Source of the DNA: a virus
Reading direction: 5' to 3' (one strand)
IMG/VR virus record: IMGVR_UViG_3300036770_006790
Span: 1-61,513 of that record
Length of the DNA stretch: 61,513 nucleotides
Within the stretch, counting starts at the first letter, position 1. Every line of letters begins with the position of its first letter. Made by a program: the position numbers and the translations under genes. Under the pieces are notes generated by a model that saw only the letters and a list, made by a program, of their open reading frames with translations, was not told the DNA's origin and ran no database searches. Below, in pieces: positions 51,949 to 60,309 of this stretch.

Positions 51949-52521
51949 ATGAATGAAATAGCAATAGGAAATCAAATATGGGCTTCAGAAAATCTATTAG
52001 CAACCCATTTCAGAAATGGCGACCCAATCCCATTTGTTGATAATGAAAATGATTGGGCAAATTTAAATACTCCAGCGTATTGTCATGGAATCAATTCAAA
52101 TTATTTTTTATATAATTTTTGGGTAATAGTTGACCCAAGAAACGTAGCCCCAGTTGGCTGGAGGGTTCCGACGGAATCGGACTGGAATGAGTTAATATCT
52201 TTTATTGGTGATAAAAATATTGCCGGACACAAGCTAAAGTCGGTTTCTGGCTGGGAGTTGACCATAACAAATCCAACAACAGGCGAACAAACAACAGAAT
52301 ATTTCAACGGCACAAACGAATTTGGTTTTAATGGGATAACCACAGGCTTTAAGCACATGAATGGTATTTTTATTCCAGATTTGTTATCCGCATATTTCAT
52401 TCCACAATCAATTGATGATGATTTGGCAAAATATATATTTCTATTTCATGGTAGTGAATTAGCAAAAGGTGGTATGTGGAAAAAAGATGGTTTCCCGATA
52501 AGATTGATTAAAGAAGGATAA
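51949..52521 (+). CDS. Second FISUMP-domain protein, short
   Basis: The 190-residue protein consists only of the FISUMP domain: AIGNQIWASENLLATHFRNGD, VAPVGWRVPTESDWNELISFIG, AGHKLKSVSGWE, EFGFNGITTGFKHMNG, and the final GMWKKDGFPIRLIK. It lacks the CSV/VRCL Cys of its upstream neighbour and has lost the N-terminal fibre domain. It may be an alternative or additional receptor-binding tip, or a decoy copy for recombination with the first. Confidence 0.83.
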   Translation: MNEIAIGNQIWASENLLATHFRNGDPIPFVDNENDWANLNTPAYCHGINSNYFLYNFWVIVDPRNVAPVGWRVPTESDWNELISFIGDKNIAGHKLKSVSGWELTITNPTTGEQTTEYFNGTNEFGFNGITTGFKHMNGIFIPDLLSAYFIPQSIDDDLAKYIFLFHGSELAKGGMWKKDGFPIRLIKEG

Positions 52522-52524
52522 TTA

Positions 52525-52532
52525 CTATTTAT
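52525..52532 (+). promoter_or_regulatory. Candidate late promoter motif CTATTTAT
   Basis: The motif lies four bases after the second FISUMP stop and 34 bases before the ATG at 52567. It may start the + strand glycosyltransferase operon. Confidence 0.35.
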
Positions 52533-52566
52533 TTTTATAAAAATCTTTGTAATATAAAAATAAAAA

Positions 52567-53826
52567 ATGGCAACAATATTTGTGCAAATTGCTTCTTATC
52601 GAGACCCGCAATTGGAATTTACCATCGAAAGTATGTTAACTAATGCAAAATACCCAAAAAACATACATCTTGCTATAGCGAGGCAATACCATGAAGATGA
52701 CAATTTCGATAACTTGACCAAATATCGAAAAGATAAAAGATTTAAAATATTAGATATCCCATATAACGAATCGGAGGGTGTTTGTTGGGCAAGAAACTTA
52801 ACTCAACAGCTTTATAATAATGAAGATTACACCCTGCAAATTGATTCACACATGCGTTTTGTAAAAGATTGGGATTTCATGTTAATCAACATGATAAAAG
52901 ATTTGCAATCTCAAGGTTATAAAAAACCTTTGCTAACTGCATATGTGAGTTCTTTTGACCCAGATAACGATCCAGCAGGAAGGGCAACAGAACCTTGGCA
53001 AATGGCTTTTGATAGGTTTATTCCAGAAGGAGCAATATTCACTTTGCCAGAAACAATTCCAAATTGGCAAAACGTAACATCTCCGGTGCCATCAAGATTT
53101 TATTCTGCACATTTTTGTTTTACACTTGGCATTTTCTCTAAAGAGGTTCAACACGACCCAAGATATTATTTTCATGGTGAGGAAATTTCCATTGCAGCAA
53201 GGGCATATACACATGGATATGATTTATTTCATCCTCATAAAATTGTTGTTTATCATGAATACACGAGGAAAGGAAGAACCAAACAATGGGATGATGATAA
53301 AATGTGGGTAGATAGAAATAATGCGTCCCATTTGTTGAATCGAAAATTGTTTGGGATGGATGGGGCATCTTATGACCCAGAAGAATTCGGAGATTATGGC
53401 TTCGGAAATCAAAGAACTTTGCGAGATTATGAAAAATATGCTGGTTTATTGTTTTCAAAAAGGGCTGTGCAGCAATATACATTGGATAAAAAATATCCAC
53501 CAAACCCATATAATTATGAATCAGAAGAGGAATGGGAGGCCGATTTTGCGAGAATCTTCAAACATTGCATTGATATAAATTATAGCTCCGTACCAGAAAA
53601 TGATTATGAGTTCTGGGTTGTCGCATTTCATGGAGAAAATGATGAAACAATATATAGAAAAGATGCGGATGTACATGAAATTGAAAGGATAATGAAAGAC
53701 CCAGATGGTTACGGAAAAGTTTGGAGAGAATTTCAAACATCTGTACAACCAAAATATTGGGTTGTGTGGCCTTATAGCACATCAAAAGGATGGTGCGAAA
53801 GATTAACAGGAGATTTACCATTATGA
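52567..53826 (+). CDS. GT60-like N-acetylglucosaminyltransferase (Skp1/mucin type)
   Basis: The 419-residue protein matches the GT60 family (Skp1 hydroxyproline and trypanosome polypeptide GlcNAc-transferases). Visible family segments are IFVQIASYRDPQLEFTIES (residues 4-22), GVCWARNLTQQLYNNEDYTLQIDSHMRFV (about 73-101, with the metal-binding DSH), DWDFMLINMI, FTLGIFSKEVQHDPRYYFHGEEISIAARAYTHGYDLFHP and YHEYTRKGR. Length fits the family (about 400). GT60 members are known to put GlcNAc on hydroxyproline or Thr of proteins. It sits 0.7 kb after the last fibre gene and is the first gene of a GT operon. Confidence 0.88.
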   Translation: MATIFVQIASYRDPQLEFTIESMLTNAKYPKNIHLAIARQYHEDDNFDNLTKYRKDKRFKILDIPYNESEGVCWARNLTQQLYNNEDYTLQIDSHMRFVKDWDFMLINMIKDLQSQGYKKPLLTAYVSSFDPDNDPAGRATEPWQMAFDRFIPEGAIFTLPETIPNWQNVTSPVPSRFYSAHFCFTLGIFSKEVQHDPRYYFHGEEISIAARAYTHGYDLFHPHKIVVYHEYTRKGRTKQWDDDKMWVDRNNASHLLNRKLFGMDGASYDPEEFGDYGFGNQRTLRDYEKYAGLLFSKRAVQQYTLDKKYPPNPYNYESEEEWEADFARIFKHCIDINYSSVPENDYEFWVVAFHGENDETIYRKDADVHEIERIMKDPDGYGKVWREFQTSVQPKYWVVWPYSTSKGWCERLTGDLPL

Positions 53827-54578
53827 GATTATGTTTTTTAAGTGAAGCGAATTATCCTAATTACGCTAAAAGAATTAAAGAGTTTAACATAAAAAAGTTT
53901 TTAGAACTTGAGTTAGACATGCCTTTTTATATTTCAACAAATGTTATTGATGAATTTAAAGAGTATGAGGGTCATCCATTAATTAAGGTTTTTGACATTA
54001 ATGAATTAAGAAAAAATAATTCTAATTCAATTAAAAATGAACCATTACCCGAAGACCCGACTGGACTTTACCCATCAAAATATCCTTGGAATTTAAGAAG
54101 ATTCATTTTAAGAAAGGCCGCAGAAGATGGATATGATGGATTATTTTTTTTAGAGTGTGATACAAGAATAAAAAATCACTTATCTAGTGAAGATATAAAA
54201 CGTATTTTACCAACAATGTATGAACCAAATACAGTTAAAACATCTTCTGCAAGATTTGTATATAAAAATAGACATCCGGGACAAGAATTATTTTACTATC
54301 ATCAAGACTATATCAATGATTTAAAATTAAAATTTGACGATAGTGAGTATGATACTTTAGATGGTACGAATCAATTATTTTTTGGAGAAACTACAGAGTC
54401 ATTAATAAAGTTTTTTGATAATTGGGATTACATCTGTGATTATGGTTACGAAAAATCCGAAGGTTATAAAACTGGGTATTTATCAAATTTATCTTTTGTG
54501 ATACCTATGTCAAATTTTAAATTACTACATGTTGATACCCCATTTGAGACTCATCATGTGTTTGAAGATAGATATTAA
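53823..54578 (+). CDS. Glycosyltransferase-like protein
   Basis: I use the ATG at 53823, which overlaps the GT60 stop in ATGA. The 251-residue protein has LCFLSEANYPNYAKRIKEFN at its start and GYDGLFFLECDTRIKNHL with a DxD-like CDT/ECD element (about residues 104-121), then KTSSARFVYKNR and LDGTNQLFFGE. No exact family is named, but a GT-A-type enzyme is likely. It is translationally coupled to the GT60 gene. Confidence 0.72.
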   Translation: MRLCFLSEANYPNYAKRIKEFNIKKFLELELDMPFYISTNVIDEFKEYEGHPLIKVFDINELRKNNSNSIKNEPLPEDPTGLYPSKYPWNLRRFILRKAAEDGYDGLFFLECDTRIKNHLSSEDIKRILPTMYEPNTVKTSSARFVYKNRHPGQELFYYHQDYINDLKLKFDDSEYDTLDGTNQLFFGETTESLIKFFDNWDYICDYGYEKSEGYKTGYLSNLSFVIPMSNFKLLHVDTPFETHHVFEDRY

Positions 54579-54579
54579 A

Positions 54580-55230
54580 ATGATAAAATTAAAAAAAATA
54601 CTAAAAGAAATAACTAACGATGAGAATTTTGTGTTTGTATCAATAGGTGCAAATGATGGGATTTTTGTTGATGAGATATTTTTATCGAGACTTTTAAATC
54701 CTAATTGGGATTGTTTGTTTGTTGAACCCGTTAAAGAAAGATTTGATTTATTGATTAAAAATTACAACGAACATTATCCAAATAATTCATTTAAGTATGA
54801 AAACTCTGCAATTCATGTAGAAAGAGGGGACGATTTTTTGATTACATCAAAAGACGATGATTCGAGGGGGTTATGTTCATTTTTTAGAATAGAAAGTGAA
54901 ATTTCCGATAAAATACCCGTAGTTAAAATAACTTTTGATGACTTAATTAAAAAACATAATATTAAAAAAATAAACTTTTTAAAGGTTGATTGTGAAGGGA
55001 TGGATTATGAAATAGTGATTCAATCTATTGAGAGTGGTTTGATACCTGATTTAATACTATTCGAAGATATAAGCCTACCAATTAACAATGAAAAAATAAG
55101 AGGATTGGATGAATTAATTGAATGTATAGAATCTAATAACGATTTAATTTTAATTTCTGATATCGCAGAAGCTCAATACGAGGAGGGTAATAAATTAATT
55201 ATAAAAAAAGATTTATTAAAATATGTTTAG
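54580..55230 (+). CDS. FkbM-family methyltransferase
   Basis: I use the ATG at 54580 (MIKLKKILKEITNDENF), one base after the preceding stop, because the longer frame from 54529 only overlaps the upstream gene. The 216-residue protein has FVFVSIGANDGIFVDEIFL (motif I), DCLFVEPVKERFDLL and the family signature INFLKVDCEGMDYEIVIQSIESG. The first residues look like the tag seen on accessory proteins, but the Ile-Thr end does not show a clear (L/I)xE site. It overlaps the next gene by eight bases. Confidence 0.87.
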   Translation: MIKLKKILKEITNDENFVFVSIGANDGIFVDEIFLSRLLNPNWDCLFVEPVKERFDLLIKNYNEHYPNNSFKYENSAIHVERGDDFLITSKDDDSRGLCSFFRIESEISDKIPVVKITFDDLIKKHNIKKINFLKVDCEGMDYEIVIQSIESGLIPDLILFEDISLPINNEKIRGLDELIECIESNNDLILISDIAEAQYEEGNKLIIKKDLLKYV

Positions 55231-55987
55231 TATTTCAAATATCATACTTGCTGACAAGGGATTTTATATAAACCTAAACAGTTCAATTGAAAGAAAGGAA
55301 CAAGTTGAAGATTTGATTACAAAATACAATATAGAAGGTTTACATAGATTTGAAGCCCTTACTGACGAGTTTGTACAATTCTCATGTACTAAAAGTCATT
55401 TATCAATTTTTCAAACTGCGTTGAATGAGGATTTAGATTGTATTTTTGTTGCTGAGGATGATTTTATTATTCGTGATGATTTAGAATTTCCATATGGCGA
55501 AAACCATTTCACTTTTCATGAAATTATAGAAAAAATTTCAAAAGAATTGAAACACGTTGAATGGGATATTTTACAATTTGGTTGTAACCCAAAATCACAT
55601 TTAATACCTATAACAGAAAATTTAGCTAAAAATTATTCAAGTACCGGAGCTTGGGCATACCTCATTAAAAAAGATGCATACAAATACATTTTAGAAAATT
55701 CAAATTATGTAAGAGACTATATTGCCATAGATGATTATCTACCATTAATGAGTAAATTAGGATTTACTACTTTAACAACAATTCCAATGTCTATGGGACA
55801 TTCTGTTGGTTTTGTATCTACATTACAACCAAGAGGACCTGTTAATTATGATGCGTGGATTAGCGGTAATTATGATAAATTTCTTTATAGTCATTACAAA
55901 AACAAAAACTTTATGGATAGATTACTTGAAAGATATACAACAGTTGTTATAACAGGTCATTATTGTGAAGATTTTTTTTTTATTTAA
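55223..55987 (+). CDS. GT25-family glycosyltransferase, frame broken at a T10 run
   Basis: The first about 230 residues form a GT25 (LPS-type) domain: GFYINLNSSIERKEQVEDLI, FSCTKSHLSIFQTALNEDLDCIFVAEDDFII, WDILQFGCNPKSHL, STGAWAYLIKKDAYKYI. Then RYTTVVITGHYCEDFFF starts a second GT-A domain, but the frame stops at 55985 just after a run of ten T (55972-55981). The following frame (from 55969 to 56739) continues the second domain without its own ATG. A -1 slip, or a T11 run, would join both into one about 505-residue enzyme. Whether the short or the joined form is made depends on slippage or on the T-run length. Confidence 0.85.
   Translation: MFSISNIILADKGFYINLNSSIERKEQVEDLITKYNIEGLHRFEALTDEFVQFSCTKSHLSIFQTALNEDLDCIFVAEDDFIIRDDLEFPYGENHFTFHEIIEKISKELKHVEWDILQFGCNPKSHLIPITENLAKNYSSTGAWAYLIKKDAYKYILENSNYVRDYIAIDDYLPLMSKLGFTTLTTIPMSMGHSVGFVSTLQPRGPVNYDAWISGNYDKFLYSHYKNKNFMDRLLERYTTVVITGHYCEDFFFI
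55972..55981 (+). other. T10 slippery/phase-variable run inside glycosyltransferase gene
   Basis: Ten consecutive T at 55972-55981 lie at the exact point where the GT25 reading frame ends and the downstream GT frame takes over. A ribosomal -1 shift or transcriptional insertion of one U restores a continuous protein. A length change of the run would do the same genetically. Confidence 0.7.
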
Positions 55988-56118
55988 AATATCTTTTACA
56001 TAGTTTACCCGATGAATTAAGACGATGTAGATTCATTATTCATTATGATGAAACATCTGATGATAATTTATTACAGAAACAAAGATTAACCGCATTTTTT
56101 AGAGACCATCATTCCGAT

Positions 56119-56739
56119 TTGAATGTGACGTTATCATATAGTTTTGGGGGACTTATATCAAGTGTTCAAAACATTTTAGAAAAAGTAACGACTCCATATT
56201 ATATTTTTTTAGAACATGATTGGGTATTTTTGAAAAAAGATAATATCAATTTTGAAGGTTTAGTTGACTCATTTAATAAACATGATTTTATAAATGCTGT
56301 GTGGTTTTCTAAAGATGACAACAGAATGAGAGGATTTGATATTGCCGTGGATTCTGAAGGTGTTACAACCCCATTTGAAAAGGAGGAAAGAGTTAGTGAG
56401 ATTGATTTAGTAACGACATGTAGATGGTCAAATAATCCGGTTATGTTTAGAACGAGTAAAATGATAGAATGGTTTGATAAAGTTGTAAAAAATGACTTTA
56501 TTGGTGTTATTCATCAAGCTCAACAGAATATAGAGGAAAATATGATAGCATATTATAGAAAAGTGATAAGCGAAAATAAATGGAACGATATTAAAGATGA
56601 GTGGGGTACATTTTTGTATGGTAACATTGACGAGGGTCCATATGTTGGACATACTGACGCATCAAAAAGATATCAAGGGGGTTCTAAATCTGCCCCTGAA
56701 TATAATGGAGAAGAATATATTAAAAATAACCCAATTTAA
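56119..56739 (+). CDS. GT-A-type glycosyltransferase module, downstream half of split gene
   Basis: The 206 residues from the first possible start (TTG at 56119) show PYYIFLEHDWVFLKKDNINFEGL with a metal-site EHDW, RMRGFDIAV-like and CRWSNNPVMFRTSKMIEWFDKV, an acceptor side typical of phage GT2-like enzymes. The frame is open from 55969 and its upstream part, YLKYLLHSLPDELRRCRFIIHY, is clearly domain sequence, with no ATG before it. It is therefore probably expressed by frameshift from the GT25 gene, not from its own start. Confidence 0.72.
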   Translation: MNVTLSYSFGGLISSVQNILEKVTTPYYIFLEHDWVFLKKDNINFEGLVDSFNKHDFINAVWFSKDDNRMRGFDIAVDSEGVTTPFEKEERVSEIDLVTTCRWSNNPVMFRTSKMIEWFDKVVKNDFIGVIHQAQQNIEENMIAYYRKVISENKWNDIKDEWGTFLYGNIDEGPYVGHTDASKRYQGGSKSAPEYNGEEYIKNNPI

Positions 56740-56748
56740 AAAAAAGTA

Positions 56749-57501
56749 ATGGAAGTAAATTTTATAATAACATGTTATGATAAAGAAGCATATTGGCCAC
56801 ATTTAAAATCGGTCATTGAATCTTATAAAACAATAAAGCCACATATCGCACTTTGTTATAATGGTTTAGATGATACTTTTGAGTCTGATTTTAGATGTGA
56901 ATATAAACCAAATGGTGGTAGAGGAAATGATAGACACCCTCATGGTGTTGATTTCGCGGATGCCGATTATGAATTAACAATGGGAGGTTATCATTTTTTA
57001 AAATCAAATGGAGTTAATTTATGGGTTAAATTATCAATTGATAGTTGGTTATTAAATGAAAATAAATTAATACAAATATTAGAAAAATTAGAGCATGAGA
57101 ATTGTGCTTATGGAGGTAATATTTGGTATAAAAGAGTTAATATGTCAACAGACATATTCTTTGCAAATACAAAGAATAATAACATCTTCGAAGATATGAG
57201 TAAATATGGTGTTGAATTTTTTGACTATCTTTATTCAATACCTAACCCGGAGGGTTTTGAACATTTAATGTATTTTATCTCAAGACAATATAACCGATTA
57301 ATAATTACAGATAGAGAACCATTAAAGGCCGACTCAACAAGATGGGAGTGTCCTAAATTAGGTTGGGTGATGTCACATAATTTAGAATGGAACATAAAAT
57401 TCAAAGAAGATTATGTTAGTGATAATGATAATGTGACTTTTGATAAAATAATAGGTACTGGAGTACCGTATGATTTAAATTCGTCTAAAAGAGAAATATG
57501 A
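56749..57501 (+). CDS. Glycosyltransferase-like protein
   Basis: The 250-residue protein begins EVNFIITCYDKEAYWPHLKSVIESYKTIKP, the nucleotide-binding start of GT-A enzymes. It continues ALCYNGLDD, LTMGGYHFLKSNGVNLWVKLSIDSWLLNE with a possible SID/DSW metal site (about residues 97-105), and MSTDIFFANTKN, EGFEHLMYF. It is probably a glycosyltransferase of a poorly known type. It overlaps the next gene in ATGA. Confidence 0.7.
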   Translation: MEVNFIITCYDKEAYWPHLKSVIESYKTIKPHIALCYNGLDDTFESDFRCEYKPNGGRGNDRHPHGVDFADADYELTMGGYHFLKSNGVNLWVKLSIDSWLLNENKLIQILEKLEHENCAYGGNIWYKRVNMSTDIFFANTKNNNIFEDMSKYGVEFFDYLYSIPNPEGFEHLMYFISRQYNRLIITDREPLKADSTRWECPKLGWVMSHNLEWNIKFKEDYVSDNDNVTFDKIIGTGVPYDLNSSKREI

Positions 57502-59813
57502 TTGAAATGTTAAATAAAATACTAAATTTCCCAAATAAAAAAATAGACCCGTCAATTATAAATGACGAACAGATAAAAAATTTGGTTACATTTTTAATCA
57601 AATCAATTGAGGAAAATGTTGACGGAGATGTTGTGGAATTTGGTTGTTATGTTGGAGAGTCTTCAAAATATTTGATTAAGACTTTAATTGAAATGGGTTC
57701 GGAAAAAATATTATATGTTTACGATTCCTTTGAAGGATTACCCCCATTATCAAAATGGGAAGAAAACACGGGATGGAAAGCCGGTACATTAAAAAGCACT
57801 GAAGAAATTTTATCAAGTAATTTCATTCAAAACGATTTACCGATACCTATCATCCATAAAGATTGGTTTAAAGATGTGCCTGAAGAAAAGTTACCAGAAA
57901 AAATATCGTTTGCTTTTTTAGATGGTGATTTTTATGATTCTATTTACGACAGTTTAAATAAAATTTTTCATAGAGTTACGGATGGTGGTTATATTTGTTT
58001 CCATGATTATCAAAGAAACGATTTACCCGGAGTTAAAGCCGCAATAGAAGATTTTTTTAGAGATAATGATATAGAATTTAATGTTGTAGAGGTATGTAAT
58101 CAACTTGGTGTTTATAAAAAAAATGGTACTATTACAAAGCAAGAAAATTATATGAATAATATAACATTAGTAACTGGTCTTTGGAATTTAGGAAGAAATG
58201 GCTTATCAGAAGGATGGAGCAGAAGTTATGAACATTATCTAAATAAGTTTTCCGAGTTATTAAAAACCAAAAGCAACCTCATAATTTTCGGGGATGAAAA
58301 ACTAAAAGATTTTGTTTTCGAAAGGCGTTCAAAAGAAAATACCACATTTATTGTTAGAGATTTAGATTGGTTCAAAAACAATGATTATTACGATAAAATA
58401 CAATCTATACGAAATAAACCAGAGTGGTATAATCAAGTAGGGTGGCTTTCAGAATCCACACAAGCAAGATTGGAATTATATAACCCTTTGGTGATGAGCA
58501 AAATGTTTTTGCTCCATGATGCCAAGATATTAGATCCCTTTGATTCTGATTATATGTTCTGGATTGATGCGGGACTAACAAATACAGTTCACCCCGGTTA
58601 TTTCACACACGATAAAGTGTTAGATAAGTTGCCAGATTACACAAATAAATTTTCTTTTGTTTGTTTTCCTTATAAAACTGAAAGTGAAATACATGGATTT
58701 GAGATTAAAAAGTTAAATCAAATAGCTGGAAGTAGTGTTGAAAAAGTTGCAAGGGGTGGGTTTTTTGGAGGTCCAAAAAGCAAAATAGCCGAAGTCAATT
58801 CAATATATTATGGGTTGCTTTTATCCACCTTATCCGAAGGATATATGGGAACAGAAGAGTCCATATTTAGTATTATGTGTTACAAACATGCTAATATCAT
58901 AAATCATTTTGATATTGAAGCAAATGGCCTATTGAGTACATTTTTCGAGAACTTAAAGAACGATGCTTTACCAAAAAATGAAATTAAATTGTTACCTTCT
59001 GATATTTCAAAAGTTGGATTATACGTACTAACTTTTAATTCCCCAGAACAATTCAGGCAATTAATAAAGTCAATGCTGGATTATGATAGGGATTTTATTG
59101 ATAAACCACAAAAATTTTTATTGGATAATTCAACTGATTCATCCACAACACCCATATATGTCGAAATTTGCGAAGAATATGGATTTGAACACATCAAAGT
59201 AGATAATGTTGGAATATGTGGTGGAAGGCAATGGATTGCGGAACATTTTGAAACTTCAGATAATGATTATATGTTTTTTTTCGAGGATGATATGTTCTTT
59301 TACACAGGAAAAGAAACAGCTTGTAGAAATGGTTTTAACCGATATGCGAATAATTTATACCGAAAATCACTTGAAATAATACAAAAAAACAACTTTGACT
59401 TTTTAAAATTAAACTTCAGCGAATTTTACGGCGACAATAGCACACAATGGGCTTGGTATAATGTACCTCAAAATATTAGAGAAATATATTGGCCGGATAA
59501 TAATAAACTACCTGAACAAGGGCTTTCGCAAAATGCTCCGAAAGCAGAATACAAAAACATACACAATCATGATGGGTTACCTTATGTTACCGGAGAAATT
59601 TATTATTGCAATTGGCCGCAGGTGGTTAGCAAGAAGGGAAGTGAAAAAATGTTTTTGGATACAAAATGGGCTTATCCTTATGAACAGACTTGGATGAGCC
59701 ACATGTTTCAATTAACAAAGGATGGAAAATTAAACCCTGCTTTGTTGTTGCTTACACCAACAGAGCATAATCGATTTGATTTTTATGACGGTTCTTTGAG
59801 AAAAGAAAATTAA
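57498..59813 (+). CDS. Three-domain methyltransferase / HtrL-like / GT2-like fusion
   Basis: The 771-residue protein is a fusion. Residues 1-215 are a TylF-type SAM methyltransferase (GDVVEFGCYVGESSKYLIKTL, VYDSFEGLPP, FAFLDGDFYDSIYDSLN, ICFHDYQ). Residues about 219-490 match HtrL/YibB-like proteins: LVTGLWNLGRNGLSEGWSRS, NPLVMSKMFLLHDA, DYMFWIDAGLTNTVHP, YMGTEESIFSIM. Residues about 503-771 are GT-A-like (VGLYVLTFNSPEQFRQLIKSML, VGICGGRQWIAEHF, DYMFFFEDDMFF). The parts may carry out consecutive steps of one glycan. It is coupled to the preceding gene by ATGA overlap and is the last gene of the operon. Confidence 0.85.
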   Translation: MIEMLNKILNFPNKKIDPSIINDEQIKNLVTFLIKSIEENVDGDVVEFGCYVGESSKYLIKTLIEMGSEKILYVYDSFEGLPPLSKWEENTGWKAGTLKSTEEILSSNFIQNDLPIPIIHKDWFKDVPEEKLPEKISFAFLDGDFYDSIYDSLNKIFHRVTDGGYICFHDYQRNDLPGVKAAIEDFFRDNDIEFNVVEVCNQLGVYKKNGTITKQENYMNNITLVTGLWNLGRNGLSEGWSRSYEHYLNKFSELLKTKSNLIIFGDEKLKDFVFERRSKENTTFIVRDLDWFKNNDYYDKIQSIRNKPEWYNQVGWLSESTQARLELYNPLVMSKMFLLHDAKILDPFDSDYMFWIDAGLTNTVHPGYFTHDKVLDKLPDYTNKFSFVCFPYKTESEIHGFEIKKLNQIAGSSVEKVARGGFFGGPKSKIAEVNSIYYGLLLSTLSEGYMGTEESIFSIMCYKHANIINHFDIEANGLLSTFFENLKNDALPKNEIKLLPSDISKVGLYVLTFNSPEQFRQLIKSMLDYDRDFIDKPQKFLLDNSTDSSTTPIYVEICEEYGFEHIKVDNVGICGGRQWIAEHFETSDNDYMFFFEDDMFFYTGKETACRNGFNRYANNLYRKSLEIIQKNNFDFLKLNFSEFYGDNSTQWAWYNVPQNIREIYWPDNNKLPEQGLSQNAPKAEYKNIHNHDGLPYVTGEIYYCNWPQVVSKKGSEKMFLDTKWAYPYEQTWMSHMFQLTKDGKLNPALLLLTPTEHNRFDFYDGSLRKEN

Positions 59814-59815
59814 AC

Positions 59816-59823
59816 ATATTTAT
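59816..59823 (+). promoter_or_regulatory. Candidate late promoter motif ATATTTAT
   Basis: The octamer ends 11 bases before the ATG at 59835. Confidence 0.45.
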
Positions 59824-59834
59824 TTTTAAAATTC

Positions 59835-60308
59835 ATGTTTACCAAAAAAACATTGATTGGGATTTTAAAAGAGCAGATGGAGTTTGATAGTTGGAAACTT
59901 CCATCATTGGAACAATTAATGTTGGAATATAAGGTTGAACATACCTTAAAAGGTAATGACTTTTGGGATAGTGAATCTGATTTTTTGGAAGCCGTTGAAA
60001 ACGGAGAAATTATATCCATAAGCAAAGAAGAGGACCGAAACATATCATATCGTTCAAGAACCCGTTCAAAAGAGGATCTTCTTTCGTTGATTAGGAGTTA
60101 CCGTTCTTATCCCCAATATAGGAATGAAAAAACAATAGACAAAATCTACGAAGGTTTCATGGAAAATAAACCAATGGATTTGCCCATTGTGATAGAATTT
60201 GCGAATGGAAGGAGAAGAATATTTTCGGGTAACACCCGATTGGATATTGCTTTTCAACTTGGAATTACCCCAAAAGTTTTGTTGGTTCAAAGCGAAACAG
60301 AATATTGA
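59835..60308 (+). CDS. ParB/sulfiredoxin-like domain protein, tagged
   Basis: The 157-residue protein begins MFTKKTLIGILKE|QME, an (L/I)xE-type N-terminus. The C-terminal part KPMDLPIVIEFANGRRRIFSGNTRLDIAFQLGITPKVLLV (about residues 112-152) is the ParB-like motif with G-N-T-R and a P-I-V strand, common in phages. The middle segment RSRTRSKEDLLSLIRSYRSYPQYRNEKT is typical of this type. ParB-like phage domains may bind CTP/DNA or act as nucleases, and activity cannot be judged here. The gene has its own ATATTTAT motif, so it is probably late and possibly packaged. Confidence 0.75.
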   Translation: MFTKKTLIGILKEQMEFDSWKLPSLEQLMLEYKVEHTLKGNDFWDSESDFLEAVENGEIISISKEEDRNISYRSRTRSKEDLLSLIRSYRSYPQYRNEKTIDKIYEGFMENKPMDLPIVIEFANGRRRIFSGNTRLDIAFQLGITPKVLLVQSETEY

Positions 60309-60309
60309 A

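Noticed and set aside
50937-52521. Diversity-generating retroelement using the FISUMP proteins
   Set aside because: No reverse transcriptase and no template/variable repeat pair was seen in the window. The fold alone is not enough.
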